Assembly (NCBI RefSeq): GCF_025399795.1 | Contig: NZ_JAODTZ010000069.1 | Coordinates: forward strand, 1-37,061 | Origin: Streptomyces rhizosphaerihabitans | GTDB taxonomy: Bacteria > Actinomycetota > Actinomycetes > Streptomycetales > Streptomycetaceae | Direction: 5' to 3' | Length of the DNA: 37,061 nucleotides | Part shown: piece after piece, positions 23,425 through 31,562 of the stretch | Layout of the letters: each line of letters starts with the position of its first letter | How positions within the stretch are numbered: the first letter of the stretch is position 1 | Notes under the pieces: generated by a model | Seen by the model: the letters and a program-made list of their open reading frames with translations, nothing else | What the model was told of the DNA's origin: nothing | Databases searched by the model: none | Made by a program: the position numbers and the translations under genes

Positions 23425-24575
23425 GTCTGCGCATCGTACGGATCGCCAATTTCGTCGCCCCCTCCTCCGGAGGGCTGCGCACCGCGCTGCGGGAGCTCGG
23501 CACCGGCTATCTGGCGGCCGGTCACGAACCGGTGCTCGTCATCCCCGGTGAGCGCGCGAGCGACCGCGACACCGAGCAGGGGCGGGTGATCACGCTGCCC
23601 GGCCCGCTGCTGCCCGGGACCGGCGGCTATCGCGTCCTCACGGACAAGCGGCGGGTGTCCCGCCTCCTGGAGTCGCTCGCCCCCGACCGCCTCGAAGTCT
23701 CCGACCGCACGACCCTGCGCTGGACCGGAGTCTGGGCGCGACGGGCCCGAGTGCCCGCGGTGATGGTCTCCCACGAGACCGCCGACGGTGTCCTGCGGAC
23801 CTGGGGACTGTCCGAGGGGATGGCCAGGCGGACTGCCGACGCCCTCAACGTCCGTACCGCGCACACCTACTCGCGGGTGGTGTGCACCACCGAGTTCGCC
23901 GAGCGGGAGTTCGTGCGCATCGGCGCCCGCAACGTCGTACGCGCCCCCCTGGGCGTCGACCTGGTGAACCGGCACCCGGCCCTGCGGGACCCGGCGCTGC
24001 GTGCCCGCCACGCGCGCGCGGACCAGGTTCTGCTCGTGATGTGCTCCCGGCTCTCGGTCGAGAAGCGTCCCGGCACGGCGCTCGACGCGCTGGAGGCGCT
24101 GCTGCGGCGTGGCGTGCGGGCCGTGCTCGTCGTCGCCGGGGACGGACCGCTCAGGGCCCGGCTCGAACAGCGGGCCCGGGAACGGAGGCTGCCCGTCACC
24201 TTCCTCGGGCACGTCGCCGACCGCACCCTGCTCGGCTCGCTCCAGGCCTCGGCGGACGTGTGCCTGGCGCCCGGGCCCGCGGAGACCTTCGGGCTCGCCG
24301 CCCTGGAGGCGATGGCCTGCGGCACCCCCGTGGTCGCCAGTTCGCTCTCCGCCCTCCCGGAGATCGTCGGCTCCGCCGGAGCCACCGCCGCCGACAACGG
24401 GGACTCCTTCGCCGACGCGGTACGGCTGCTGCTCGGCCGCACCGAGGGCGGGCGCAGGCAGGCGGCACGCGCGCGTGCCGAGTGCTTCGGCTGGGACGCC
24501 GCCGTGTCGGGTTTCCTCGCCGCGCACGACGCGGTGGCCGTCACACGGCCGCGCCTCCAGGAGGGCGTGGCATGA
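23421..24575 (+). CDS. GT4 family glycosyltransferase (second of pair)
   Basis: A 384-residue GT-B enzyme. The N-terminus reads RIVRIANFVAPSSGGLRTAL, with the glycine-rich loop near SSGG. The C-terminal domain has MCSRLSVEKRPGTALDALEA, VVAGDGPLRARLEQRARERR and the E-x7-E motif in PAETFGLAALEAMACGTPVV. It starts with an ATG overlapping the TGA of the preceding gene and ends with an ATGA overlap to the SGNH hydrolase gene, so all three are translationally coupled. It probably adds a hexose to the product of the first enzyme; acceptor and donor are unknown. Confidence 0.9.
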   Translation: MSLRIVRIANFVAPSSGGLRTALRELGTGYLAAGHEPVLVIPGERASDRDTEQGRVITLPGPLLPGTGGYRVLTDKRRVSRLLESLAPDRLEVSDRTTLRWTGVWARRARVPAVMVSHETADGVLRTWGLSEGMARRTADALNVRTAHTYSRVVCTTEFAEREFVRIGARNVVRAPLGVDLVNRHPALRDPALRARHARADQVLLVMCSRLSVEKRPGTALDALEALLRRGVRAVLVVAGDGPLRARLEQRARERRLPVTFLGHVADRTLLGSLQASADVCLAPGPAETFGLAALEAMACGTPVVASSLSALPEIVGSAGATAADNGDSFADAVRLLLGRTEGGRRQAARARAECFGWDAAVSGFLAAHDAVAVTRPRLQEGVA

Positions 24576-25426
24576 GACCGAGCCGGTTCGTCGCCCTCGG
24601 GGACTCGCTCACGGAAGGCGTGGGCGACCCCGTCGGGGACCGGTGGCGGGGGTGGGCCGAACTGCTCGCCCCCGGCCTCGCCCCGGCGGACGCGCCCGTG
24701 GAGTTCACCAACCTCGCGGTCAGCGGGGCGCAGACACGGGACGTCCTCGAACGGCAGACCCCGGCTGCGCTCGCCCTGGAGCCCGACCTCGTCTCCGTCG
24801 TGATCGACGTCAACGACACCCTGAGGTACACCTTCGACATCCACGCGGTGGCCGAACGGCTCGACAAGGTGTACGCGGCGTTCCGCGCGCGGGACACGAT
24901 CGTGATGACGGCCTGTCTCCCTGACCCCGGTTCGATGCTCGGGCTGCCGGCAGCCCTGGCCCGCCCGCTGGCCCGGCGGCAGCACGCGGTCAACGCGGTC
25001 GTGCACGCGCTCTCGAAGCGGTACGGGGCGATGCACCTGCACGCGGCGGAGGAGGAGTGGCTGAAGGACCGCGCGGTGTGGAGCGCCGACCGGCTGCATC
25101 CGGGAGAACTGGGGCACCGTCAGCTCGCCCTGCGCTTCCACGCCCTGCTCACCGAGGAGGGCGTCGCACGCGGGATCACGCCCTCCGCCGAGCCCGAATT
25201 CCCCGCGCCGTCCCGCTCGGCGAGCCTTCTGTGGCTGGCCACGGCGGGAACGGGATGGGTGGCCCGGCGCTGCACTGACCTGCTTCCCCAACTGCTCACC
25301 CTCGCCGCGGCCGAGGTGCGCCACCGGGCCCGGGGTACCAGCGCCCGGCTCGACCTGAGCGCCTCGCACGCCGTCGCGTCCGCCCTGGCGTCCCTCTCCG
25401 TGTCCGAACGGCCGGACGTGGCATGA
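24572..25426 (+). CDS. SGNH/GDSL-type hydrolase
   Basis: A 284-residue esterase or acylhydrolase with the catalytic Ser12 in the block I motif ALGDSLTEG, a block II Gly in NLAVSGA, block III in VVIDVNDT (Asp in place of the usual Gly before the Asn) and the Asp173-x-x-His176 pair in DRLHPGELGH. The C-terminal tail (about residues 215-284) is a low-complexity helical extension beyond the minimal domain. There is no signal peptide, so the enzyme is cytoplasmic. Its ATG overlaps the preceding TGA. With the two glycosyltransferases it may trim or transfer an acyl group on the same glycoconjugate; this is inference. Confidence 0.88.
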   Translation: MRPSRFVALGDSLTEGVGDPVGDRWRGWAELLAPGLAPADAPVEFTNLAVSGAQTRDVLERQTPAALALEPDLVSVVIDVNDTLRYTFDIHAVAERLDKVYAAFRARDTIVMTACLPDPGSMLGLPAALARPLARRQHAVNAVVHALSKRYGAMHLHAAEEEWLKDRAVWSADRLHPGELGHRQLALRFHALLTEEGVARGITPSAEPEFPAPSRSASLLWLATAGTGWVARRCTDLLPQLLTLAAAEVRHRARGTSARLDLSASHAVASALASLSVSERPDVA

Positions 25427-25453
25427 GGGGTGGGTGGACGTGCGCGGGAGGTA

Positions 25454-25473
25454 CCGGGCGTGCGCGGGCCCGG
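25454..25473. terminator. Weak hairpin between convergent operons
   Basis: CCGGGC (25454-25459) pairs with GCCCGG (25468-25473). It is the only clear stem in the 82 bases between the SGNH gene and pxpC. Confidence 0.35.
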
Positions 25474-25508
25474 AGTCCCGTTCACCGGCGTACGGACCCC
25501 CGGCGGCC

Positions 25509-26378
25509 TCAGCGGCGGCGTACGGCCACGAAGCGCACCGGGGTTCCCGGGACCGCCTGAGCGGCCGCCGGGAGGTCGGTGGCACGGACGACCGCGATCA
25601 CCGGGTACCCCCCGGTTGTCGGATGGTCGGCGAGGAAGACGACCGGCCTTCCGTCGGGCGGTACCTGGACGGCACCCAGCACCATGCCCTCACTGGGGAG
25701 TTCGCCGGAGACGGCTCTCTCCAGGGAGGGCCCTTCCGTGCGCAGGCCGATGCGGTTGCTCGCCGCCGAGACCCGGTAGGCACGGGTCGTGAGCGTCCGT
25801 ACGGCCGACTCCGTGAACCAGTCGTCGCGCGGGCCGAGGGTCACGCGCAGGACCAGCTCGGCCGGCGGGGCGCGGTGCGCAGCGACGTCCACGCGCGCGT
25901 GCTCGGCGCCGGGGTTCCCCAGGGGAAGCACCGCGCCGTCCGTGAGGGGCGGGGGGCCGAGCCCCGAGAGAAGGTCGGTCGAGCGGCTGCCGAGCACCGG
26001 ATCGACCGCCACACCACCGGAGACGGCCACATAGCTCCGTAGCCCCGCGCGCGCGGAACCCACGTTCAGGAGCGCCCCGGCGGGCACCGGAACGGGTGCT
26101 CCCCAGGCGGCCGGGCGACCGTCCACCGTCACCGGGCAGGGCGCTCCGGTCACCGCCACGACGACCGTCGAACGGGGGCGTAGGGCACAGCCGTTGACCG
26201 TTGTCTCCAGTACGGCGGCCTCGACGGGGTTGGCGACGAGCCTGTTGGCCAGCGCCGCCGCGGGCGCGTCGAGCGCTCCGGAACGCGGTACCCCGAGATG
26301 CGCGTGGCCCGGCCGCCCCTGGTCCTGGACGGTGGTCAGGGCCCCCGCCCGCACCACCGCGAAGGCCCGGTCGCTCAT
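25509..26378 (-). CDS. pxpC: 5-oxoprolinase subunit PxpC (biotin-dependent carboxyltransferase family)
   Basis: A 289-residue protein of the KipA/AHS2 family. In the PxpABC complex it acts with PxpB and PxpA to hydrolyse 5-oxoproline to glutamate using ATP. Typical segments are TTVQDQGRPGHAHLGVPRSG, NPVEAAVLETTVNGC, YVAVSGGVAV and FLADHPTTGGYPVIA. Length is normal. ATG 26378 overlaps the TGA of pxpB as ATGA, with a GGCGGGG purine run upstream. It is the last gene of the operon, transcribed MFS, DUF1445, pxpA, pxpB, pxpC. Confidence 0.93.
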   Translation of the reverse strand: MSDRAFAVVRAGALTTVQDQGRPGHAHLGVPRSGALDAPAAALANRLVANPVEAAVLETTVNGCALRPRSTVVVAVTGAPCPVTVDGRPAAWGAPVPVPAGALLNVGSARAGLRSYVAVSGGVAVDPVLGSRSTDLLSGLGPPPLTDGAVLPLGNPGAEHARVDVAAHRAPPAELVLRVTLGPRDDWFTESAVRTLTTRAYRVSAASNRIGLRTEGPSLERAVSGELPSEGMVLGAVQVPPDGRPVVFLADHPTTGGYPVIAVVRATDLPAAAQAVPGTPVRFVAVRRR

Positions 26379-27070
26379 GAACACCCCGCCGCCACGAAGC
26401 GGACCCGGGCGCCGGGAGCCAGCAGCGCGGCCGGTACGCGCGCGTGGTCCCACAGCACCGCGTCCGTCGTGCCGATCAACTGCCAGCCGCCCGGCGAACT
26501 GCGCGGGTACACACCCGTGTACGGGCCCGCGAGAGCCACGGACCCCGCGGGCACCGCCGTCCGCGGGGTTGCCCGGCGCGGCACGTCGTAGCGCGCGGGC
26601 AGTCCCGTGAGGTAGCCGAAGCCGGGCGCGAACCCGCAGAAGGCGACCCGGAATTCGGCCGCCGCGTGGATTTCCGGCACCTCGCGCACCGCCACCCCCC
26701 AAAGCGCCGCCACAGCCGTCAGGTCGGGACCGTCGTACCGTACCGGGATCTCGACGGCGTCGTCCGCGCGCGCGTCCAGCGGGGGGATCTCCCAGCCGGG
26801 CAGCCGTTCCGCGAGACGCGCGGGGTCGTCCAGGCCGTCCAGGAGCACCGTGCGGGCCGCCGGGACGATCTCCCGCACGGACAACGAGCCCTCCGCGCGG
26901 CGTCGCACCAGTTCGGCGTGCAGGGCCTGGGCCGCCTCCCCCGAGGAGACCTCGACGAGCAGCGCCCGGTCGCCGACGGGCAGAGCCTTCATGCCGACGC
27001 CGGCGGGAGCCGGGTCCGTACAGGCGATGGCCGGCACCGGGTCCGTACCGTCGTCGGGTCCCGTCCTCAT
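26375..27070 (-). CDS. pxpB: 5-oxoprolinase subunit PxpB (KipI family)
   Basis: A 231-residue KipI/AHS1-family protein. The family core begins at MKALPVGDRALLVEV, about residue 27, and includes GFAPGFGYLTGLPARYDVPR and AGPYTGVYPRSSPGGWQLIG, which line the ATP-dependent active site in relatives. The chosen ATG at 27070 overlaps the TGA of pxpA (ATGA), which gives a 26-residue Asp- and Pro-rich extension (MRTGPDDGTD, PAIACTDPAPAG). An internal ATG at 26992 would remove the extension. It links pxpA to pxpC by overlaps on both sides. Confidence 0.93.
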   Translation of the reverse strand: MRTGPDDGTDPVPAIACTDPAPAGVGMKALPVGDRALLVEVSSGEAAQALHAELVRRRAEGSLSVREIVPAARTVLLDGLDDPARLAERLPGWEIPPLDARADDAVEIPVRYDGPDLTAVAALWGVAVREVPEIHAAAEFRVAFCGFAPGFGYLTGLPARYDVPRRATPRTAVPAGSVALAGPYTGVYPRSSPGGWQLIGTTDAVLWDHARVPAALLAPGARVRFVAAGCS

Positions 27071-27840
27071 GCGAACGCCTCCACGCGCACGCCCGAGGAC
27101 TCCAGCCGGGCGCGCACCCGGTGGGCCAGTTCGACCGCACCAGGTGTGTCCCCGTGCAGGCACAGGGAGCGCGCGCGGACCGGAACGCGCTCCCCGGTGT
27201 GGGAGGTGACCACCCCGAACCGGGCCAGGCCCAGCGAGCGTTCGACGACGGTCCCGGCGTCCGTGATCACCGCGCCCTGCTGGGTACGCGGCACCAGGGT
27301 GCCCTCCTCGGTGTACGCGCGGTCCGCGAACGCCTCGGTGACGACGGGCAGCCCGGCCCGCTCGGCCACCTTCAGGAAGCGTGAGGACGGCAGCCCGAGG
27401 ACGGGCAGACCCCCCGTCCCGGTCCCGGCGCCCGCGAGCGTGATCCCCTCGACCACCGCCGCCGCCTGCTCCTCGTCGTGCACCACGCGGTTGTAGAGCG
27501 CGCCGTGCGGCTTCACGTACGCCACCCGCGAGCCCGCCGCGCGCGCGAAGACCTCCAGGGCGCCGATCTGGTAGGCCACTTCGGCCGCCAGCTCGTCGGG
27601 CGGCACGTCCATCGCGCGCCGCCCGAACCCCGCCAGGTCACGGTAGGAGACCTGGGCGCCGATCCGTACGCCCCGCTCCGCCGCCAGCTCGCACACCCGC
27701 CGCATGGTGACCGCGTCCCCGGCGTGGAAACCGCAGGCCACATTGGCGCTGGTGACGACGGACAGCAGCTGTTCGTCGTCGGTCAGCCGCCAGCGGCCGA
27801 AGCCCTCGCCGAGATCGGCGTTGAGATCGATACGGGTCAT
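27067..27840 (-). CDS. pxpA: 5-oxoprolinase subunit PxpA (LamB/YcsF family)
   Basis: A 257-residue LamB/YcsF protein, normal length. Diagnostic segments are IDLNADLGEGFGRW at the N-terminus, SANVACGFHAGDAVTMRRVC, RIGAQVSYRDLAGFGRRAMD, YVKPHGALYNRVV and a C-terminal SLCLHGDTPGAVELA. With PxpB and PxpC it forms the prokaryotic ATP-dependent 5-oxoprolinase. The ATG at 27840 has AAAGGAGAG upstream, at a somewhat long spacing. It starts 29 bp after the DUF1445 gene stop, and its own stop overlaps pxpB. Confidence 0.95.
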   Translation of the reverse strand: MTRIDLNADLGEGFGRWRLTDDEQLLSVVTSANVACGFHAGDAVTMRRVCELAAERGVRIGAQVSYRDLAGFGRRAMDVPPDELAAEVAYQIGALEVFARAAGSRVAYVKPHGALYNRVVHDEEQAAAVVEGITLAGAGTGTGGLPVLGLPSSRFLKVAERAGLPVVTEAFADRAYTEEGTLVPRTQQGAVITDAGTVVERSLGLARFGVVTSHTGERVPVRARSLCLHGDTPGAVELAHRVRARLESSGVRVEAFA

Positions 27841-27869
27841 GAGCCGCCGTCTCTCCTTTTCCGGCCTCT

Positions 27870-28724
27870 TCAGGCCACTCGGTACTGCTCGTCACGGGTG
27901 TCGGTGAGGAACATCTGTCCGGGCGCGTGGGTGATCGCGAACGGCGGACGGGACGCCATCAGGACCGCCTGGGGCGTCACTCCGCACGCCCAGAACACCG
28001 GGATGTCGTCCGGAGCCGCGATCACCGGGTCGCCGAAGTCGGGGCGTGAGAGATCCTCGATACCCAGCCCCGACGGGTCACCGCAGTGCACCGGACTGCC
28101 GTGCACGGCGGGCAGCAGACTGCTCTCCCGGATCGCCGCGCTCAGGTGTTCGGGCGGCACCGGACGCATCGACACGACCATGGGGCCGTGCAGCCGACCC
28201 GCCGGGCGGCACTGACGCGCCGTCACGTACATCGAGACGTTGCGGCCCTGCTCGATGTGGCGCATCGGGACGCCCGCCGAGGTCAGCGCCCACTCGAAGG
28301 TGAAGCTGCACCCGATCAGGAAGGACACCAGGTCGGACCGCCAGTAATCGACCACGTCCGTGGGCTCGGCCACCAACGCGCCGTGCTCCCACACCCGGTA
28401 GCCCGGCAGATCGGTGCGCAGGTCCGCGCCCGCGGCGAGCGGAGTGCTCCAGGAACCGGCGTCGGTGACGTCGAGGACGGGACACGGCTTCGGGTTGCGC
28501 TGGCAGAACAGCAGCATCTCGTACGCCCAGTCGGCGGGCACCGAGACGAGGTTCGCCTGGGCGTGGCCCGCGGCGATTCCGGCGGTGGGGACCGACAGCC
28601 CCGAACGGAACCGCCGACGGGCCCTCGCGGGGGTCCACGCGTGGGCGTGGCCGGGGGTCTTCAGCAGGCTCGGCGAGCGGTCCCCGGTGAGGACCGGCGG
28701 TCGGACCTGGACGGTGTCGTTCAC
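27870..28724 (-). CDS. DUF1445/PF07286 protein, D-glutamate cyclase family
   Basis: A 284-residue protein of the YcsI/DUF1445 family, often labelled putative hydro-lyase and renamed D-glutamate cyclase after the human DGLUCY domain. Conserved blocks are GIAAGHAQANLVSVPADWAY, FCQRNPKPCPVLDV, DLVSFLIGCSFTFEWAL, RHIEQGRNVSMYVT, VHGSPVHCGDPSGLGI and FWACGVTPQAVLM. The predicted reaction is D-glutamate to 5-oxo-D-proline plus water, which would feed the downstream oxoprolinase. GTG 28724 overlaps the TGA of the transporter gene and has AAGGAG five bases upstream. It is soluble. The enzyme activity is an inference from the family. Confidence 0.85.
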   Translation of the reverse strand: MNDTVQVRPPVLTGDRSPSLLKTPGHAHAWTPARARRRFRSGLSVPTAGIAAGHAQANLVSVPADWAYEMLLFCQRNPKPCPVLDVTDAGSWSTPLAAGADLRTDLPGYRVWEHGALVAEPTDVVDYWRSDLVSFLIGCSFTFEWALTSAGVPMRHIEQGRNVSMYVTARQCRPAGRLHGPMVVSMRPVPPEHLSAAIRESSLLPAVHGSPVHCGDPSGLGIEDLSRPDFGDPVIAAPDDIPVFWACGVTPQAVLMASRPPFAITHAPGQMFLTDTRDEQYRVA

Positions 28725-30040
28725 AGGAGCTCCTTGCCGCGCGTCTCGGGGAGCCCGATCAGGGCGAGGGCGGCCAGCGCGTAGCCGATCGCGCCGAAGA
28801 CCAGCGCTCCGCCCACGCCCCAGCTGTCGGCCAGGAAACCGACCGTGGTGGGGAAGACCGCGCCGACGGCGCGCCCGGTGTTGTACGCGAAGCCCTGTCC
28901 CGTGCCCCGCACCGCCGCCGGGTACAGCTCGCTGAGGAACGATCCGAAGCCGCTGAAGATCGCCGACATGCAGAAGCCGAGCGGGAAACCGAGCACCAGG
29001 AGAAGGGTGTTGGCGCCGCTGGGGATGTTCGCGTAGGTGAGGATGCAGGCCGCCGAGAGGATCGCGAAGAGCAGGATGTTGCGCTTGCGGCCCAGTCTGT
29101 CGGTGAGGAGACCGCCGGTGAGGTAGCCGAGGAAGGCTCCGGAGATGAGCAGCGTCAGGTAGCCGCCGGTGCCGACGACGGACAGTCCGCGCTCCGTCTT
29201 CAGATAGGTGGGAACCCAGGTGGCCAGCGTGTAGTAGCCGCCCTGGACACCGGTGGAGAGCAGGACCGCGAAGAACGTGGTGCGCAGCAGGCCCGGAACC
29301 TCGGCCGTGCCGGGCTTGAAGATGGCGGTGAACGATCCCTTGTCCGCGCTCTTCGCGCGGACCGCGGCAGGCTCGGGCGCGTCCTGCACCTGGCGCCGGA
29401 CCCAGACCACGAGCAGTGCGGGCAGCGCGCCGGTCCAGAACATGACGCGCCAGGCGATGTCGTCGTCGAGGTACTGGAACACCAGCGTGTAGACGACCAC
29501 GGCCAGGCCCCAGCCGACGGCCCAGGCGCTCTGGACCGCACCGAGGGTGCGCCCCCGGTGCCGGGGGCTCGCGTACTCGGCGACCAGGACCGCGCCGACC
29601 GCCCACTCGCCGCCGAAGCCGAGGCCCTGGAGGGCGCGGAACACCAGCAGTGTCTCGTAGTTCGGCGCGAAACCGCAGGCCACGGTGAACACCGCGTAGG
29701 TGATCACGGTGATCATCAGGGCCTTGACGCGTCCGATCCGGTCCGCGACCACACCGGCGACGGCGCCGCCGACCGCGGAGACGACCAGCGTGACCGTGGT
29801 GAACAGGCCGGTCTGGCCGCTGTCGAGACCGAAGTACGCAGCCAGGGCGACCATGCTCAGCGGCAGGGTGAAGTAGTCGTACGAGTCGAGGCCGTAGCCG
29901 CCGAACGCGCCGCCGAAAGCGCGCCGGCCGCGCGGGCCGAGTGCGCGCAGCCAGCCGAACGCGCCTTCCTGAGCGGTGGGTTCACCCGTGACAGGTGGAG
30001 TGCTGCCGGTCAGGGCCTGGGATGGAGGGGTCGTGCTCAT
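28721..30040 (-). CDS. MFS transporter of the operon with pxpABC
   Basis: A 439-residue twelve-helix permease with the MFS motifs GVVADRIGRVKALMI between helices 2 and 3 and GGLLTDRLGRKRNILL between 8 and 9, and RALQGLGFGGEWAVGAVLVA in helix 4, typical of the metabolite:proton symporter (MHS) and sugar or aromatic-acid transporter branches. The N-terminal 30 residues are hydrophilic. It begins the operon; the ATG at 30040 has GAGG seven bases upstream. The transported compound is probably the substrate of the pathway, such as 5-oxoproline or a glutamate-like acid; this is inference. It ends overlapping the DUF1445 gene. Confidence 0.9.
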   Translation of the reverse strand: MSTTPPSQALTGSTPPVTGEPTAQEGAFGWLRALGPRGRRAFGGAFGGYGLDSYDYFTLPLSMVALAAYFGLDSGQTGLFTTVTLVVSAVGGAVAGVVADRIGRVKALMITVITYAVFTVACGFAPNYETLLVFRALQGLGFGGEWAVGAVLVAEYASPRHRGRTLGAVQSAWAVGWGLAVVVYTLVFQYLDDDIAWRVMFWTGALPALLVVWVRRQVQDAPEPAAVRAKSADKGSFTAIFKPGTAEVPGLLRTTFFAVLLSTGVQGGYYTLATWVPTYLKTERGLSVVGTGGYLTLLISGAFLGYLTGGLLTDRLGRKRNILLFAILSAACILTYANIPSGANTLLLVLGFPLGFCMSAIFSGFGSFLSELYPAAVRGTGQGFAYNTGRAVGAVFPTTVGFLADSWGVGGALVFGAIGYALAALALIGLPETRGKELL

Positions 30041-30139
30041 GGGCACCTCGCAGTGAGGGACGGAGAGTGCTTGAGGACTGAGCCGTGCCGTGCCGTGCGG
30101 AAGCCGTGGGCGCCTCCCCTTGGGGAGCGCCTGTCCGAC

Positions 30140-30169
30140 AAGGTAGAGGATCGTTGAACGATCCCTCAA
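30140..30169 (-). promoter_or_regulatory. Vegetative promoter of the MFS-DUF1445-pxpABC operon
   Basis: On the minus strand TTGAGG (30169-30164) is separated by 18 bp from TACCTT (30145-30140). Transcription would begin near 30133 and give a leader of about 90 nt. The operator at 30148-30164 sits in the spacer. Confidence 0.65.
30148..30164. promoter_or_regulatory. FadR-type GntR operator
   Basis: GGATCGTTGAACGATCC is a perfect 17-bp palindrome. Its centre TCGTTGAACGA matches TNGTNNNACNA, the consensus of FadR-type GntR regulators. It occupies the spacer between the -35 and -10 of the operon promoter and lies 50 bp upstream of the regulator start. Confidence 0.75.
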
Positions 30170-30213
30170 TACCCGTGTTGTTTCGTTCTCGTATCTGCGG
30201 TTGAATTCCGGGC

Positions 30214-30918
30214 ATGGCAGAGCTCACGGAACTGGCCGACGATCGCGCCCTGTTGGGACGCACCAGCACCGCCGAGCGGGTCTCGGACATCCTCAGGAGC
30301 CGGATCGCCGAGGGCTTCTTCCCGCCCGGGACACGGCTGTCGGAGGACAGCATCGGCGGCGCGCTCGGTGTTTCGCGGAACACGCTGCGGGAGGCGTTCC
30401 GGCTGCTCACGCACGAGCGGCTGCTGGTGCACGAGCTCAATCGAGGGGTCTTCGTGCGTGTACTCACCGTCGAGGACGTCGAGGACATCTACCGCACCCG
30501 GTCCCTCGTCGAGTGCGCAGTGGTCCGCGGGCTCGGCAGCCCGCCGTACGCCGTGGAGGGGATCGCCAAGGCCGTCTCGGACGGGCAGCGGGCGGCCCGC
30601 GAAGGTGACTGGAAAGGAGTGTCGACCGCCAACATCCACTTCCACCGCGAGCTGGTCGCGCTCGCCGGCAGCGCCCGCACCGACGAGGTGATGCGCAGCG
30701 TCTTCGCGGAGCTCCGTCTCGCCTTCCACGTGGTGGACGACCCCCAGCGGCTCCACGAGCCCTACCTCGTGCGCAACCACGAGATCCTTCAGACCCTCCG
30801 GGCGGGCGACCGGGACGGCGCGGAGCGCCTCCTCGCGGGCTACCTCGACGACTCGCTCAGGGGCCTCGTCGAGGTGTACGCGCGCCGCGTGGCCGACGGA
30901 GCCCAGGGCATCGGCTGA
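30214..30918 (+). CDS. FadR-type GntR regulator (FCD domain)
   Basis: A 234-residue repressor-type protein. The winged helix is at about residues 20-80 (STAERVSDILRSRIAEGFFP, then GTRLSEDSIGGALGVSRNTL and REAFRLL). The FCD ligand-binding domain (about 90-220) carries probable metal-binding histidines in NIHFHRELVAL and LVRNHEILQTL. It is divergent from the oxoproline operon, with the matching operator between them, so it most likely represses that operon and is relieved by a pathway acid such as 5-oxoproline or glutamate. No good Shine-Dalgarno precedes ATG 30214. Confidence 0.92.
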   Translation: MAELTELADDRALLGRTSTAERVSDILRSRIAEGFFPPGTRLSEDSIGGALGVSRNTLREAFRLLTHERLLVHELNRGVFVRVLTVEDVEDIYRTRSLVECAVVRGLGSPPYAVEGIAKAVSDGQRAAREGDWKGVSTANIHFHRELVALAGSARTDEVMRSVFAELRLAFHVVDDPQRLHEPYLVRNHEILQTLRAGDRDGAERLLAGYLDDSLRGLVEVYARRVADGAQGIG

Positions 30919-31011
30919 CGCGACGCGCGTCCGGTCGGCGGAGCACGGGGCGGACCCGGCGGGCGGGCTGAGCCCGGGGTGGTTGCCGCTTGACCGGCTG
31001 ACGCGGCGGGC

Positions 31012-31032
31012 CTCCCGTGTGGGGCACGGGAG
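31012..31032 (+). terminator. Hairpin terminator after the GntR gene
   Basis: CTCCCGTG (31012-31019) pairs perfectly with CACGGGAG (31025-31032) around a 5-base loop, 94 bases after the stop codon. Confidence 0.55.
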
Positions 31033-31099
31033 CTGACGGCGCCGTGCTCGGGGGCGCTCAGGGCGCGTGCCTGGCCTCGCCGGTCCCGGTCAGGGCCCA

Positions 31100-31363
31100 T
31101 GGGGCACGGTCGATCCCTGCGTTGCGGGGCCGGTACGTGAGTGACCGGTCCGGCGGGGCCTAGTTACGGAAGGCCTGGGGCAGGGAGCCGATCCCGGCGT
31201 TGCGGGGCTGGTGTGTGGCGTCGGCCACGTGGGGCTGGCGTGCGAGTGGGCGCCCCGGCCGGGCGCCTGCGGCAGAGATGGGGCAGGGTATCGATCCCGG
31301 CGGCGCGGGTCGGTGTGCGGCGTCGGTCCATGGGGCCGCTGTGCAAGTGGCTCGCCCGGCGGC
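31100..31363. repeat. Imperfect long direct repeats before the condensin-like operon
   Basis: Three copies share the sequence ATCCCGGCGTTGCGGGG and neighbouring text. They begin with TGGGGCACGG (31100), TGGGGCAGGG (31176) and TGGGGCAGGG (31279). The last two run for about 85 bp with a 103-bp period. Frames can be read across them on both strands, but their Arg/Pro-rich translations look non-coding. The rest of 30919-31561 holds no supported gene. Confidence 0.6.
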
Positions 31364-31548
31364 GTGGCGTGGCGAGGTGCGGCCGGGCCGGGGCAGGACG
31401 TGGGCACCGGCGGCGCAGGGGCGGTCTGCGGGGGCTGTGAGGCGGGCGAAGGGCCGGTCGGGGCGGCGGGTTCGTGGCACGGGTTCGTGGCCGGGGCGGG
31501 GACGGCGGTCGCTTCTGCGCCGTTTCGACCGTTGTCGGACCGAGGACC

Positions 31549-31562
31549 TAGTCTGTGCACCG
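31549..31562 (+). promoter_or_regulatory. -10 and leaderless start of the condensin-like operon
   Basis: TAGTCT (31549-31554) fits TANNNT and lies seven bases before GTG 31562, with no Shine-Dalgarno between, so transcription and translation probably begin together at 31562. A -35 is not obvious. Confidence 0.45.
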
